Shown here piece after piece: positions 35,950 through 46,647 of a DNA stretch of 64,000 nucleotides. The position numbers and the translations under genes are program-made. The stretch lies in NCBI RefSeq assembly GCF_010983895.1, contig NZ_CP048836.1, forward strand, positions 2,790,001 to 2,854,000. The letters run 5' to 3'. Positions within the stretch are counted from its first letter, which is position 1; every line of letters begins with the position of its first letter. Under the pieces are notes generated by a model. The model saw only the letters and a program-made list of their open reading frames with translations, was not told where the DNA came from and ran no database searches. This DNA is from Nitrogeniibacter mangrovi. GTDB lineage: Bacteria; Pseudomonadota; Gammaproteobacteria; Burkholderiales; Rhodocyclaceae.

Positions 35950-37182
35950 TCAATCCCGATTGATCCAATCCATCGGATCGACCGGGCGTCCTTTATGACG
36001 GATCTCGAAGTATAAACCCGATTCCGGGTTTCCCCCGCTGTCGCCGACGGAGGCGATGATGTCCCCGGCGAGCACGCGCTCACCTGTAGACTTGAACAGC
36101 GCCTCATTGTTTCCGTACACGGTCAAATAATCGTCACCGTGGTCCACGATCACCAGGTTGCCGAAGCCGCGCAGCCAGTCGGAATACACCACCACGCCAT
36201 CGGCCACGGCGCGCACGTCCTCGCCGGCTCGGCTACGGATGAACACCCCTTTCCAAGTGGCGCCGCCGGCCGCCCGATCCGTACCGAAGCGGCCGACGAA
36301 GGTCCCTTCGACGGGAGCACGAAGCGCGCCGCGCAGTTGCGCGAACGGCCGGCCGCGCACCGAGGCGTCAGCCGCATGACCGGTCGAGCCGCCTTCCGGT
36401 TCGGCCGCCCGCTCCCGAGGTACCGGCGGTCTCGGCGCGGGGGCCGTCTCCAGGCGCTTGATCAGCGCGATGAGCCGGGTCTCGTCCTTCTTGAGTTCGC
36501 CAATCTCGGCACGCTGGGCCGCCAGCGTGGCCGACAGGTCCGCCAGGATCTTGGCCCGCCGGGTCCGTTCCCGCTTGAGTTCCGCGGCCTGGGTCGTCTG
36601 TTCGCGCTCGAGCGAAGCGAGCTTCGTCTGGCGCTCCTTGATCGTCGACGCCTGGGCGGCGAAGGCCGCTTCGGCCTCGCGCAGCCGGCCGACGATGGCC
36701 TGCTTTTCGCGACCGATGCGCTCCAGGTAGTAGGCGTCGCGGGCGAGTTGGTTGGGATCGCGGGCACTGAGCAGGTGGCCGACGCCGGCCTCGCCGCCAT
36801 GCTCGTAATAGCGACGCAGCCACTCGCCCAGGGCGGCGCGCCCTTCGTCGATGCGCTGCCGGGTCTGTACCTGCTGCGCCTGAACGGCATCGAGCGCCTT
36901 GCGGACCTGCTGCTGCTCGCGGCGCAGCGTCCGCAACTTGCGCAGCACGCGGGAGACCGCCTGCTCCGCCGACTTGAGCGCCTTGTCGGCCTCAGCGCGG
37001 GTCTTTTCCGTATCCTGCGCTGCCGCCTGGGCATCCTGCAGGCGCGAGCGCACCTCGCCCAGGTCGGCGCGCGACCGAGCGGCCCTGTCCTGCGCGAGGA
37101 GCGGGGCCCCGGACGCGGCGCCGGCCAGCAGAATCGCCAGCACCAGCGCCACGCGGATCCGGTGCCGCACGGCCGGAGGCAC
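35950..37182 (-). CDS. envC: EnvC-like murein hydrolase activator with degenerate LytM domain
   Basis: A 410-residue secreted protein with a signal peptide (about 1-30), long coiled coils (about 33-245) and a C-terminal M23/LytM domain (about 290-408). The usual HxxxD zinc motif is replaced by TWKGVFIRS, and NLVIVDHGDDYLTVYGNN and YFEIRHKGRPVDP follow. Loss of zinc ligands is typical of EnvC, which activates division amidases AmiA/B instead of cutting murein. It lies 5 bp after gpmA and before ctpA. Confidence 0.93.
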   Translation of the reverse strand: MPPAVRHRIRVALVLAILLAGAASGAPLLAQDRAARSRADLGEVRSRLQDAQAAAQDTEKTRAEADKALKSAEQAVSRVLRKLRTLRREQQQVRKALDAVQAQQVQTRQRIDEGRAALGEWLRRYYEHGGEAGVGHLLSARDPNQLARDAYYLERIGREKQAIVGRLREAEAAFAAQASTIKERQTKLASLEREQTTQAAELKRERTRRAKILADLSATLAAQRAEIGELKKDETRLIALIKRLETAPAPRPPVPRERAAEPEGGSTGHAADASVRGRPFAQLRGALRAPVEGTFVGRFGTDRAAGGATWKGVFIRSRAGEDVRAVADGVVVYSDWLRGFGNLVIVDHGDDYLTVYGNNEALFKSTGERVLAGDIIASVGDSGGNPESGLYFEIRHKGRPVDPMDWINRD

Positions 37183-37187
37183 CGGGA

Positions 37188-37937
37188 TCAGGCCTTGGCC
37201 TTGCCCTGGCCGGCCACCGCCGCCTCGGCCGCCTTGATGGTGTCCTCGTCGGCGAGGTAATAGTGCTTGATCGGCTGGCAGTTCTCGTCCAGCTCATAGA
37301 CTAGCGGTTGGGCGGTCGGGATGTTGAGGCCGACGATGTCGGCGTCACTCACGCCGTCCAGATACTTGATGAGCGCGCGGATGCTGTTGCCATGCGCGGC
37401 GATCAGGATCCGGTCGCCGGCGAGGATGCGCGGCACGATCACGGTTTCCCAGTAGGGCACGACACGCGCCACGGTGTCCTTGAGGCATTCGGTGCGCGGG
37501 AAGCGGTCGGCGGGCAGCGCGGCATAGCGCGGATCGTCGGGGGTGAGACGCTCGTCGCCATCGTCCAGCGCCGGAGGCGGCGTGTCGTAGGAACGACGCC
37601 AGATGAGCACCTGCTCGTCGCCGTACTTGGCCGCGGTCTCGGCCTTGTTGAGCCCCTGCAGAGCGCCATAGTGACGCTCGTTCAGGCGCCAGGAATGCTC
37701 GACCGGCAGCCACAGCGCGTCGAGCTTCTCGAGGACGATGTTCAGCGTCTTGTTGGCGCGCTTGAGGACCGAGGTGAAGGCGACGTCGAATGCATAGCCT
37801 TCCTCGCGCAGCAATTCGCCCGCGGCGACCGCCTCCTGGTTTCCTTTCTCGGTCAGATCCACATCGGTCCAGCCGGTGAAACGGTTTTCCTTGTTCCAGG
37901 TGGATTCGCCGTGGCGAAGCAATACGATCTTGTACAT
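37188..37937 (-). CDS. gpmA: 2,3-bisphosphoglycerate-dependent phosphoglycerate mutase
   Basis: A 249-residue glycolytic enzyme that interconverts 3- and 2-phosphoglycerate via a phospho-His. It has the nucleophile motif [10 protein letters not shown] (His 9), [15 protein letters not shown] (acid Glu), and [17 protein letters not shown] with the second His. ATG at 37937 gives the standard start. It is the first gene of the operon with envC, ctpA, a hypothetical gene and moeB. Confidence 0.97.
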   Translation of the reverse strand: MYKIVLLRHGESTWNKENRFTGWTDVDLTEKGNQEAVAAGELLREEGYAFDVAFTSVLKRANKTLNIVLEKLDALWLPVEHSWRLNERHYGALQGLNKAETAAKYGDEQVLIWRRSYDTPPPALDDGDERLTPDDPRYAALPADRFPRTECLKDTVARVVPYWETVIVPRILAGDRILIAAHGNSIRALIKYLDGVSDADIVGLNIPTAQPLVYELDENCQPIKHYYLADEDTIKAAEAAVAGQGKAKA

Positions 37938-38076
37938 GGGGGACTTCAACTCACTAAGGTGGGAAACTCGACGTATCCGGACACGGCGCGCCGGCAGCGC
38001 CGCGGCGGCAAAAGGTGGTATTTTATCGTATTCATCCAACTTCCATCGATCCTGGATCGTGAACAGTCATCCCGTC

Positions 38077-38388
38077 ATGGATCTGGTCGGCAAGACCGAG
38101 CAGATCGAAACTGCCGCCCGCGCCCTCAAGGCCATCTCGCACCCGCTTCGTCTGTCGATCCTCTGCGTCGTCGGGGACGGCGAGGTCTGTGTCCAGGACA
38201 TCGTCGATGCGGTCGGCACCTCGCAGAGCAACATTTCCCAACATCTGGCAATCTTGCGCGACAAGGGGGTCCTGCTGACCCGCAAAGACGCCAACCGGGT
38301 CTATTACCGGGTCGGCGACCAGCGCACGCTGCAGCTCATTGCGCTGATGCGCGAAGTGTTCTGCGACGATAAGATCCTCAAGACCTGA
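38077..38388 (+). CDS. ArsR-family winged-helix regulator
   Basis: A 103-residue ArsR-type repressor (about residues 10-90: ISHPLRLSILCVV, DIVDAVGTSQSNISQHLAIL, VYYRVGD). The classic metal motif ELCVCDL is reduced to EVCVQDI, with one Cys, and no paired His site is seen, so it may not bind arsenic-type metals by that site. A GTG at 38059 would add six residues. It is followed 26 bp later by a rhodanese gene, hinting at sulfur-responsive control. Confidence 0.88.
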   Translation: MDLVGKTEQIETAARALKAISHPLRLSILCVVGDGEVCVQDIVDAVGTSQSNISQHLAILRDKGVLLTRKDANRVYYRVGDQRTLQLIALMREVFCDDKILKT

Positions 38389-38414
38389 CACCCCACCCAG
38401 CGAAGGAATCATTC

Positions 38415-38834
38415 GTGGAGTTCTTGCAGCAAAACTGGTACTGGGCGGCACTGGCCGCCGTGAGCGGCGCGTTCCTGCTCTTCGACGCCATCCGCCAGCG
38501 TGGCGACTCGTCCAGCCTGTCGCCGGTCCAGGCGACCCTCAAGATCAATCGGGAAGACGCCCTCGTCATTGACGTGCGCGAGCAGTCCGAGTACGCCCAG
38601 GGCCACATCCCCAACGCCAAGCACATTCCCCTCGGCGCCATCGAACAGCGTGCCGGCGAACTGGAGTCCTACCGCGAGCGGCCGGTCATCCTGTGCTGCG
38701 CCTCCGGTGCGCGCTCGTCCGGTGCCGCTGCCACGCTGCGCAAGCTCGGATTCCAGCACGTGTTCAACCTGCAGGGCGGCCTGTCGGGCTGGCAGAGCGC
38801 CGGCCAGCCGGTCAGCCGCAAGCGGAAGAAGTGA
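38415..38834 (+). CDS. membrane-anchored rhodanese-like protein
   Basis: A 139-residue protein with an N-terminal membrane helix (about 8-24) and a rhodanese domain whose active loop is CCASGARSSG (nucleophilic Cys followed by the SGARS loop). It may handle sulfane sulfur or another thiol. It uses GTG at 38415 with GAAGGA upstream. It lies in an ArsR-rhodanese-grxC-secB cluster like E. coli yibN-grxC-secB-gpsA, so yibN-like is a reasonable label. Confidence 0.9.
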   Translation: MEFLQQNWYWAALAAVSGAFLLFDAIRQRGDSSSLSPVQATLKINREDALVIDVREQSEYAQGHIPNAKHIPLGAIEQRAGELESYRERPVILCCASGARSSGAAATLRKLGFQHVFNLQGGLSGWQSAGQPVSRKRKK

Positions 38835-38836
38835 CC

Positions 38837-39106
38837 ATGACGGCCACGGTCCGCATGTATGCCACCCGCACCTGCCCGTACTGCATCCGCGCCGAAGCGC
38901 TGCTCAATCACAAGGGGATCGGCAACATCGACAAGATTCTCGTCGACGTCGATCCGTCACGTCGGGATGAGATGATCGCCGTCAGCGGACGGCGCACGGT
39001 GCCGCAGATCTTCATCGACGGCACCCACGTAGGCGGCTGCGACGACCTGTTCGCCCTCGACCATGCCGGTCGCCTCGACGCCATGCTGATCGGCACCTCC
39101 GACTGA
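38837..39106 (+). CDS. grxC: glutaredoxin 3
   Basis: An 89-residue glutaredoxin with the dithiol active site CPYC (about residues 13-16, TRTCPYCIRAE), the cis-Pro TVPQIFIDG and the GGCDDL glutathione-contact motif. It reduces disulfides using glutathione. Its position before secB matches the E. coli yibN-grxC-secB-gpsA order, and it follows the rhodanese gene by 2 bp. Confidence 0.96.
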   Translation: MTATVRMYATRTCPYCIRAEALLNHKGIGNIDKILVDVDPSRRDEMIAVSGRRTVPQIFIDGTHVGGCDDLFALDHAGRLDAMLIGTSD

Positions 39107-39141
39107 CCCATACACCTGACACCATTGACCAAGGCAAACCC

Positions 39142-39594
39142 ATGACCGAGAACACGCAACCCGTCTTCACCATCGAGAAGCTCTACATCCGCGACCTGTC
39201 CGTCGAGGTGCCCAACGCCCCCCAGGTGTACCTGGAGCGCGACACGCCGCAGATCAACGTGCAGCTGGGCACCAACGGCACCAAGATCGATGAAGGCGTG
39301 TATGAAGTCGTGCTCACCGTGACCGTCACCGCCAAGCTGGGCGAAGACAAGACGGTGTTCCTGGTCGAAGCGGCCCAGGCCGGCATCTTCCAGATCCGCA
39401 ACGTGCCCGAAGGCGACCTGGAACCGATCATGATGATCGGCTGCGCCAACATCCTGTTCCCGTATGCCCGCGAAGCGGTCTCCGACGCGGTCACCCGTGC
39501 CGGCTTCCAGCCGGTGCTGCTCGCGCCGGTCAATTTCGAGGCCATGTATCAGGCGCGCCAGCAGGCCGAAGCCCAGGAAACCCCGGTCCAGTAA
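39142..39594 (+). CDS. secB: protein export chaperone SecB
   Basis: A 150-residue homotetrameric chaperone that keeps Sec precursors unfolded and delivers them to SecA. Conserved parts are FTIEKLYIRDLSVEVPNAP near the start, EAAQAGIFQIRN, and NILFPYAREAVSDAVTRAGF with the PVNFEAMY tail. No unusual feature is seen. It lies between grxC and an SH3-domain gene that starts 2 bp after its stop. Confidence 0.97.
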   Translation: MTENTQPVFTIEKLYIRDLSVEVPNAPQVYLERDTPQINVQLGTNGTKIDEGVYEVVLTVTVTAKLGEDKTVFLVEAAQAGIFQIRNVPEGDLEPIMMIGCANILFPYAREAVSDAVTRAGFQPVLLAPVNFEAMYQARQQAEAQETPVQ

Positions 39595-39595
39595 G

Positions 39596-40039
39596 ATGCG
39601 GGCCGCTTCGCGCCTCATCCTCGCCATGCTGCTCGGCGCGCTGTGCGTGCCGGCGCTGGCGCTCGACTACCGGGCGGCAGCGCGCTCGTCGATCCTCTAC
39701 GACAGTCCGTCGGCCGCCGGCAAGAAGCTCTACATCGTAGCGGCGGACACCCCGCTCGAAGTGGTGGTGACGCTCGAAAAATGGATCAAGGTGCGCACCC
39801 ATGACGGCCAGCTGGCCTGGATCGCCCGCGCCGATCTGTCTGACCATCAGACCGTGGAAGTCACAGCCGACAAGGCCGAGATCCGTCAGACGCCGGCCGA
39901 GGATGCGCCGGTCGTGTTCGCGGCCGCGCGCAACGTGCTGCTGCGCGTGACCGGTCCGGCCAAGGCCGGCTGGCTGCCGGTCGCCCATGCCGATGGCGAA
40001 ACCGGCTTCGCCCGCCTGGTGGATGTCTGGGGCCACTGA
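39596..40039 (+). CDS. SH3-domain secreted protein
   Basis: A 147-residue protein with a signal peptide (about 1-23, ending LALA) and two SH3b-like repeats (about 25-85, with RSSILYDSPSAAGKKLYIV and VRTHDGQLAWIARADL, and 88-145, with KAEIRQTPAEDAPVVFAA). Such domains often bind cell-wall peptides. The gene begins within 2 bp of secB and is followed by gpsA. Its exact role is unknown. Confidence 0.85.
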   Translation: MRAASRLILAMLLGALCVPALALDYRAAARSSILYDSPSAAGKKLYIVAADTPLEVVVTLEKWIKVRTHDGQLAWIARADLSDHQTVEVTADKAEIRQTPAEDAPVVFAAARNVLLRVTGPAKAGWLPVAHADGETGFARLVDVWGH

Positions 40040-40078
40040 CACCGGCACCGGCGCCACCGTTCAACCGGAAGGCAAGAC

Positions 40079-41062
40079 ATGAAGATCACCGTCTACGGGG
40101 CCGGTGCCTGGGGCACCGCCCTGGCCATCGCCTATGCACCCGATCACGAGGTCGTCCTGTGGGGACGTGACACCGACGCCCTGCGCCGCTGCGCGCGGGA
40201 ACGCGTCAATCAGGCCCTGCTGCCCGATCGCCCGTTCCCGGACACCCTGGTGCTCGAGGAGCGCCTGGAGGTTGCCGCTGCCCGCGCCGAGCTGCATCTG
40301 GTGGTGACCCCGGTCGCCGGCCTGCGCACCGTCACGTCCCATCTGGCCGACGCCGGCAACACCGCGCCGGTGCTGTGGGCCTGCAAGGGCTTCGAACAGG
40401 GCACCGGCTGCCTGCCCCACGAAGTGGTCGCCGAAACCCTCGGCGAGCACCATCCCTGCGGCGCCCTGACTGGTCCGAGCTTTGCCACCGAAGTGGCCGC
40501 CGGCCTGCCCACGGCCATCACCCTGGCCGCGCGGGATCTGGGCGAGGCCACCCTGTGGGCCGAAACGCTGCATCGTCCACGCCTGCGCCTCTATGCCAAC
40601 GACGATGTCGTCGGCGCCGAGGTCGGCGGGGCGGTCAAGAACGTCATGGCCATCGCCGCCGGCGTCTCCGACGGCCTCGGCTTCGGCCTCAACAGCCGCG
40701 CCGCGCTCATCACGCGAGGGCTGGCCGAGATCTCACGCCTCGGTGTCGCCCTGGGCGCCCGCCAGGATACTTTCATGGGGCTGGCCGGCCTCGGCGACCT
40801 GGTGCTCACCTGCACCGGCGACCTGTCGCGCAACCGTCGCGTCGGCCTGATGCTGGCCGAGGGCAAGGCCCTGCCGCAGATCCTCGAGGAACTCGGCCAC
40901 GTGGCCGAAGGGGTGCTCACCACCCGGGAGACCGTGGCACGCGCGGCCCGTCATCATGTGGACATGCCCTTGAGCTGCGCGGTGGACGATCTGCTCAGCG
41001 GCCGCCTGAGCGCCGAGGCCGCCGTCGATGCCCTGCTCTCGCGCAGCCCGCGGATCGAATAG
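40079..41062 (+). CDS. gpsA: glycerol-3-phosphate dehydrogenase [NAD(P)+]
   Basis: A 327-residue cytoplasmic enzyme that reduces dihydroxyacetone phosphate to glycerol-3-phosphate for phospholipid synthesis. The Rossmann motif [12 protein letters not shown] is at about 4-15, the catalytic Lys is in [13 protein letters not shown], and [14 protein letters not shown] and [14 protein letters not shown] are the C-terminal signatures. The ribosome site GGAAGG is good. It follows secB as in many Proteobacteria. Confidence 0.97.
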   Translation: MKITVYGAGAWGTALAIAYAPDHEVVLWGRDTDALRRCARERVNQALLPDRPFPDTLVLEERLEVAAARAELHLVVTPVAGLRTVTSHLADAGNTAPVLWACKGFEQGTGCLPHEVVAETLGEHHPCGALTGPSFATEVAAGLPTAITLAARDLGEATLWAETLHRPRLRLYANDDVVGAEVGGAVKNVMAIAAGVSDGLGFGLNSRAALITRGLAEISRLGVALGARQDTFMGLAGLGDLVLTCTGDLSRNRRVGLMLAEGKALPQILEELGHVAEGVLTTRETVARAARHHVDMPLSCAVDDLLSGRLSAEAAVDALLSRSPRIE

Positions 41063-41077
41063 GCCGTCCGGGAACGC

Positions 41078-41542
41078 TCAAGCGCCTTCGTCGAACCCGT
41101 TCTGGCGCCATGCCTCGTAGAGCACGACGGCCACGGCGTTCGACAGATTCATGCTGCGCGACACCCCCTGCATGGGAATGCGCAGGCGCTGCTCACAACC
41201 GAGTTCATCATGCAGCCACTGGGGCAGACCGCGGGTTTCCGAGCCGAACAGCAGAATGTCGCCCGGCGCGAAAGCCGCCTCGTCATGACGGATCGTCCCC
41301 CGGGTGGTCGATGCGTACACACGGCCGTCGGGGTGGGCCGCGCGGAATGCGGGCCAACTTTCATGGACGCTGACATGGGCCATCTGGTGATAGTCCAGCC
41401 CGGCGCGCGCGAGCGCCTTGTCCGACAGCACGAAGCCGAGCGGCTTGATCAGGTGCAGCCGGGCCCCGGTGTTGGCACACAGGCGAATGACGTTGCCGGT
41501 GTTGGGCGGAATTTCCGGCTCGAAGAGAACGACATGGAACAT
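41078..41542 (-). CDS. trmL: tRNA (cytidine(34)-2'-O)-methyltransferase
   Basis: A 154-residue SPOUT-fold methyltransferase that modifies the wobble nucleotide of tRNA-Leu. The trefoil-knot motifs are EPEIPPNTGNVIRLCANTGA, LLFGSETRGLP and RIPMQGVSRSMNLSNAVAVV. The ATG at 41542 starts exactly at MFHVVLFEPE as in relatives; an 11-residue extension to 41575 is not conserved. It converges on gpsA. Confidence 0.95.
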   Translation of the reverse strand: MFHVVLFEPEIPPNTGNVIRLCANTGARLHLIKPLGFVLSDKALARAGLDYHQMAHVSVHESWPAFRAAHPDGRVYASTTRGTIRHDEAAFAPGDILLFGSETRGLPQWLHDELGCEQRLRIPMQGVSRSMNLSNAVAVVLYEAWRQNGFDEGA

Positions 41543-41575
41543 GGCGACGCATTGTGCCCACGCCGGCCGATGCAA

Positions 41576-42310
41576 TCAACGGGGTGCCGGGGTGCGCGCG
41601 CACACCAGATTCACCACCTCCCGCGCGCCGGCCTGCTTCAGGCAACGGGCCACCGCATCGAGCGTGGCGCCGGTGGTCATGACATCGTCCACCACCAGGA
41701 CCGACTGCCCCACGAACGTGCGCCGGGGCACGAAGGCGCGGCGCAGGTTGCGGCGTCGTTCGGTCAGACTCAGACCGGCCTGCGGCATCGTCGCACGATG
41801 GCGAACGAGGCCATCGAGACAGATCGCTTCGACGCCTCGCCCGACCATGGCCCGCGCCAGTTCGACCGACTGGTTGAAGCCACGCTGCGCCAGCCGCGCC
41901 CGATGCAGCGGCACCGGCATGATCAGATCGAACCGGGCGGTCGGGCGCACCTGCGCCATGATGCCTCCGAGGGCGTGGGCGACCGCCAGGTCATGCCCGT
42001 ACTTGAGCGACTGGATCAATCGATCCACCGGATGTGCATAGCGGAACGCCGCCACGGTGGCATCGAACGCGGGTGGTCGCGTCAGGCACGCGCCGCACAC
42101 CTGACCGCCCGGGCAGTTGATGGCGCACACCGGGCACGCCGACCCGGAGTGCGGCAAATCCGCACGGCAACCGTCGCACAGGCGCACGTGTTCGGCGCGC
42201 CCGCAGACCACGCAAGCGGTCGGCAACATCTGCTCGAGCACCCAGTCGATGCGCGCACGCCATCGGGCGCGCTGGTTTGACAAGGGCTCGGGCGATCTAG
42301 GATCATCCAT
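41576..42310 (-). CDS. comF: ComF-family phosphoribosyltransferase-like protein
   Basis: A 244-residue protein with an N-terminal zinc-ribbon region ([16 protein letters not shown] and CPVC-N-CxxC pattern, about 33-75) and a C-terminal phosphoribosyltransferase domain with the PRPP loop [14 protein letters not shown]. ComF proteins are linked to DNA uptake and competence; biochemical function is uncertain. It is divergent from bioB with only 30 bp between start codons and lies just upstream of trmL on the same strand. Confidence 0.9.
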   Translation of the reverse strand: MDDPRSPEPLSNQRARWRARIDWVLEQMLPTACVVCGRAEHVRLCDGCRADLPHSGSACPVCAINCPGGQVCGACLTRPPAFDATVAAFRYAHPVDRLIQSLKYGHDLAVAHALGGIMAQVRPTARFDLIMPVPLHRARLAQRGFNQSVELARAMVGRGVEAICLDGLVRHRATMPQAGLSLTERRRNLRRAFVPRRTFVGQSVLVVDDVMTTGATLDAVARCLKQAGAREVVNLVCARTPAPR

Positions 42311-42340
42311 AATTTTGTATTACAGCGCAAAAAACACATC

Positions 42341-43333
42341 ATGACAACGACATCGACCCACGCCCCGACCGCGACGACGACCCCGCCTCAAGCCACCGAG
42401 GCCCCACGCTGGCGCGTCGCCGATGTCGAAGCCCTGTTTGCCATGCCTTTCAACGACCTGCTGTTCAAGGCCCAGCAGATCCATCGCGAGCATTTCGATC
42501 CCAACGCGGTCCAGCGCTCGACCTTGCTGTCCATCAAGACCGGGGGCTGTTCGGAGGACTGCGGGTACTGTTCCCAGTCGGCGCGCTACGACACCGGGCT
42601 GGAACGCGAACGCCTGCTGCCGCTGGACGAAGTGCTGGAAAACGCCCGTGCCGCCAAGGCCAAGGGCGCCAGCCGCTTCTGCATGGGCGCGGCCTGGCGC
42701 GGCCCCAAGGACAAGGACCTGGAGCCGGTGCTGGAGATGGTTCGAGAAGTCAAGGCGCTGGGCCTGGAGACCTGCGTCACCCTGGGCATGCTCAAGGATG
42801 GCCAGGCCGCGAAGCTCAAGGATGCCGGCCTCGACTACTACAACCACAACATCGACACCGCCCCCGAGTTCTATGGCCAGGTGATCACCACCCACACCCT
42901 GCAGGACCGACTCGACACCCTGGACCGTGTCCGTGACGCCGGCATCAACGTGTGCTGCGGCGGCATCGTCGGCCTGGGCGAAGGGCGCAAGAGCCGCGCG
43001 GCGCTGATCGCCCAGCTCGCCAACATGGACCCGCAGCCGGACTCCGTGCCCATCAACAACCTGGTGCGCATCGAAGGCACCCCCATGGGTGAAAACGAGG
43101 AAGTCGATCCGATCGAGTTCGTGCGCACCATCGCCGCCGCCCGCATCACCATGCCCAAGGCCTATGTGCGCCTGTCGGCCGGGCGCCAGCAGATGAGCGA
43201 CGAGATGCAGGCCCTGTGCTTCCTGGCCGGCGCCAATTCCATGTTCTACGGCGATCGCCTGCTCACCACCGACAATCCCGAAGCCGACCGCGACGAGACC
43301 CTGTTCGCCAAGCTGGGGCTCAAGGCCATCTGA
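42341..43333 (+). CDS. bioB: biotin synthase
   Basis: A 330-residue radical-SAM enzyme that inserts sulfur into dethiobiotin. The SAM [4Fe-4S] cluster ligands are C70, C74 and C77 in [13 protein letters not shown]. Further typical parts are [23 protein letters not shown] and [15 protein letters not shown]. The first 20 residues are Thr/Pro-rich and not conserved. It starts the bioB-bioC-nucleotidase operon; no BirA-type operator is obvious in the 30-bp gap to comF. Confidence 0.98.
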   Translation: MTTTSTHAPTATTTPPQATEAPRWRVADVEALFAMPFNDLLFKAQQIHREHFDPNAVQRSTLLSIKTGGCSEDCGYCSQSARYDTGLERERLLPLDEVLENARAAKAKGASRFCMGAAWRGPKDKDLEPVLEMVREVKALGLETCVTLGMLKDGQAAKLKDAGLDYYNHNIDTAPEFYGQVITTHTLQDRLDTLDRVRDAGINVCCGGIVGLGEGRKSRAALIAQLANMDPQPDSVPINNLVRIEGTPMGENEEVDPIEFVRTIAAARITMPKAYVRLSAGRQQMSDEMQALCFLAGANSMFYGDRLLTTDNPEADRDETLFAKLGLKAI

Positions 43334-43432
43334 TCGCCACGCCGGCGGCGCCCTGCGACGGATCGCATTGCGCCGCACATTTGTGTATCGTGCGCCCAGC
43401 CGGGCCACCTTTCGCCCGGCTGGACACCTGCC

Positions 43433-44317
43433 ATGCCTGACGATTTCTCGCTCGACCCCGCCCATGTCCGCCGCCAGTTCAACCGGGCCGCGGTCACCTA
43501 CGACGACACCGACGTGCTCGCCCGCGCCACCGCCGAGCAGATGCTCGCGCGCCTCGAGGGCATCGTGCACACGCCCACCCACATCCTCGACCTGGGCTGC
43601 GGCACCGGGCGCGATCTGGCGGCCCTGTCCAGCCGTTATCCCGACGCACGCCTGAGCGCGATCGACAGCGCCGGGGCGCTCGTGGAACGCATCGCGCCGT
43701 CGGGCGGCGTACTGAGCCGGTTGTTCAAGCGCGCCCCGCGCATCGACCGCATCGTCGCCGACGCCCGCGCGCTGCCGCTGCCGCCGGCACGCGTCGACAT
43801 GGTCTGGTCCAACCTGATGCTCAACTGGCTGACCGACCCGGCCCCCGCCCTGCGCGAAATGCATCGGGTCATGAAGGTGGGTGGCATGCTCATGTTCGCC
43901 ACCCTTGGCCCCGACACCCTCAAGGAGCTGCGCGCCGCGCTGGGCGCGCACGGCGACGCCCATGTCCATCCCTTCATCGACATGCACGACATCGGCGACG
44001 CGCTGGTCGGCGCCGGGTTCGGCGATCCGGTCATGGACATGGACGTGCTCACGCTCACCTATCGCCAGTTCGACGACCTGATCCGCGACCTGCGCCAATC
44101 CGGTAGCACCAACGCTGCCAGCCACCGCCCCCGCAACCTCGGTCAGCGACAGCGTTGGGACGCCGCCCGCGCGGCCTATGAGCACCATCGTCAGGAGGGC
44201 CGGCTGCCGGCGACCTTCGAGATCGTCTATGGACACGCCTGGAAGCCCGAGCCGCGCACCCTGGACGATGGCCGTGCGGTGATCCGCTTCCAGCCCAGAC
44301 CGGGAGCGCCCCGTTGA
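43433..44317 (+). CDS. bioC: malonyl-ACP O-methyltransferase
   Basis: A 294-residue class I SAM methyltransferase that methylates malonyl-ACP to start pimeloyl synthesis for biotin. Motif I is ILDLGCGTGR at about 51-60, with VRRQFNRAAVTYDD at the N-terminus and VWSNLMLNWLTDPAP typical of BioC. It lies 99 bp after bioB and overlaps the following HAD gene by one base (TGATG). Other bio genes are not in this window. Confidence 0.92.
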   Translation: MPDDFSLDPAHVRRQFNRAAVTYDDTDVLARATAEQMLARLEGIVHTPTHILDLGCGTGRDLAALSSRYPDARLSAIDSAGALVERIAPSGGVLSRLFKRAPRIDRIVADARALPLPPARVDMVWSNLMLNWLTDPAPALREMHRVMKVGGMLMFATLGPDTLKELRAALGAHGDAHVHPFIDMHDIGDALVGAGFGDPVMDMDVLTLTYRQFDDLIRDLRQSGSTNAASHRPRNLGQRQRWDAARAAYEHHRQEGRLPATFEIVYGHAWKPEPRTLDDGRAVIRFQPRPGAPR

Positions 44318-44967
44318 TGCGCACGCCGATCTGGCTGTTCGATCTGGACAACACGCTGCACAACGCCAGCGCGCACATCTTCCCGCACATCAACTCGGCC
44401 ATGACGGCCTATATCGAGCGGCATCTGAGGGTGGATACCGCCGAGGCCAACCGGCTGCGCATGCACTACTGGCAGCGCTACGGCGCCACCCTGCTGGGCC
44501 TGATACGCCACCACGGCACCGATCCGGCGCATTTCCTGGCCGAAACGCATCGGTTCGACCGCCTCCATGACATGCTCGTGTTCGATCGCGCGCTGCGCCA
44601 CCGGCTGCGTCAGCTGCCCGGGCGCAAGATCGTGTTCTCCAACGGCCCCGGCGCCTATGCGCGCGCGGTGCTGAATCTGATGGGCGTCGAACGCTGCTTC
44701 GACGACGTCTTCGCTGTCGAGGAGATGGGGCTGCAACCCAAGCCGCAGACCGCCGCCTTCCGCCGCCTGCTCATCGCCCACCGGCTCGATCCGCGGCGCT
44801 GCGTGCTGGTCGAGGACAGCCTCGAAAACCTGCACGCGGCCAAGCGGCTCGGCATGAAGACGGTGTGGATCAGCCGCACGGCCGGGCGGCCACACTATGT
44901 GGACATGCAACTCGGCAGCGTATTGCAGTTGCCGCGCAAGGCGACGCGGCTCGGCCTCAGTCGCTGA
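44317..44967 (+). CDS. HAD-family pyrimidine 5'-nucleotidase (SDT1-like)
   Basis: A 216-residue cytoplasmic HAD phosphatase: catalytic DLDNT at residues 9-13 (nucleophile D9, acid D11), motif II in VFSNGPGAYA, the Lys in LQPKPQTAAF and motif IV VLVEDSLENL. The family includes pyrimidine 5'-nucleotidases related to yeast SDT1. It is translationally coupled to bioC, but no link to biotin is known. ATG at 44317 is preferred over TTG at 44314. Confidence 0.88.
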   Translation: MRTPIWLFDLDNTLHNASAHIFPHINSAMTAYIERHLRVDTAEANRLRMHYWQRYGATLLGLIRHHGTDPAHFLAETHRFDRLHDMLVFDRALRHRLRQLPGRKIVFSNGPGAYARAVLNLMGVERCFDDVFAVEEMGLQPKPQTAAFRRLLIAHRLDPRRCVLVEDSLENLHAAKRLGMKTVWISRTAGRPHYVDMQLGSVLQLPRKATRLGLSR

Positions 44968-45444
44968 GCAGCGATCGCACCATGTAGCGCGCGCCGGCGC
45001 CGTAGCCGGCCAGTGCGTTGCCGGGCGCGCGCGGCACAAAACCGAGCGCCTGCCAGAAGGCAACGGCTTCGTCCAGTGCGACCAGCGCCATGTGCGCGAA
45101 GCGCGTCCCGGCCGACGCCGACACCGCGTCGGCCAGCCGGCGCCCCACACCCCGCCCCTGCGCCGACGGCGCGATCGCCAGGTCATGCACGAACACCGCA
45201 TCGGCCGGCGCGGGCAGCGCCATGGCCCGATGCAACGGCGGCACCACGTCCAGCGCCCAGGGATGCGCCAGCACGTAACCGAGGATGGCCTCGCCCTCGC
45301 AGGCCATCCGGCAAAACGCCGGCCCCTGCGCCAGCTTGTCGAGCAGCACCGCGGCCGACTCTTGGTAGGCGTCGCCATAGGCGGCGCGCTGCAGGCGCAG
45401 CACCGCCGCGATGTCGTCCGGCCGCATCGGCCGGACCGCCACCA

Positions 45445-45445
<1 letters not shown>
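44957..45445 (-). CDS. GNAT-family N-acetyltransferase
   Basis: A 162-residue protein with the acetyl-CoA-binding signature VHDLAIAPSAQGRGVGRRLADAV (Q/RxxGxG loop, about 86-108) and a C-terminal DEAVAFWQALGFVPR. It has the layout of small GNAT enzymes, and its substrate is unknown. Its ATG overlaps the hemB stop codon by one base, so it is translated with hemB. It ends 11 bp inside the end of the convergent HAD gene. Confidence 0.86.
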
Positions 45446-46577
<1,132 letters not shown>

Positions 46578-46588
<11 letters not shown>

Positions 46589-46647
46589 TCAAGTAGGGCC
46601 TTCAACCCCCGGCTTTTCTCCCCTTTGGCCGGGGGCTTTCTTTTTTT
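46578..46647 (+). ncRNA. candidate small RNA 3' part with two hairpins and terminator
   Basis: On the plus strand GCCCTAC (46578-46584) pairs with GTAGGGC (46593-46599). CCCCCGGC (46606-46613) then pairs with GCCGGGGG (46628-46635), followed by CTTTC and seven T (46641-46647). The second loop is CU-rich (TTTTCTCCCCTTTG), able to pair with Shine-Dalgarno sequences. No plus-strand gene lies upstream that would need this terminator. The 5' end is unknown. The hairpins overlap the engB C-terminal codons, so a coding origin is possible. Confidence 0.4.
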
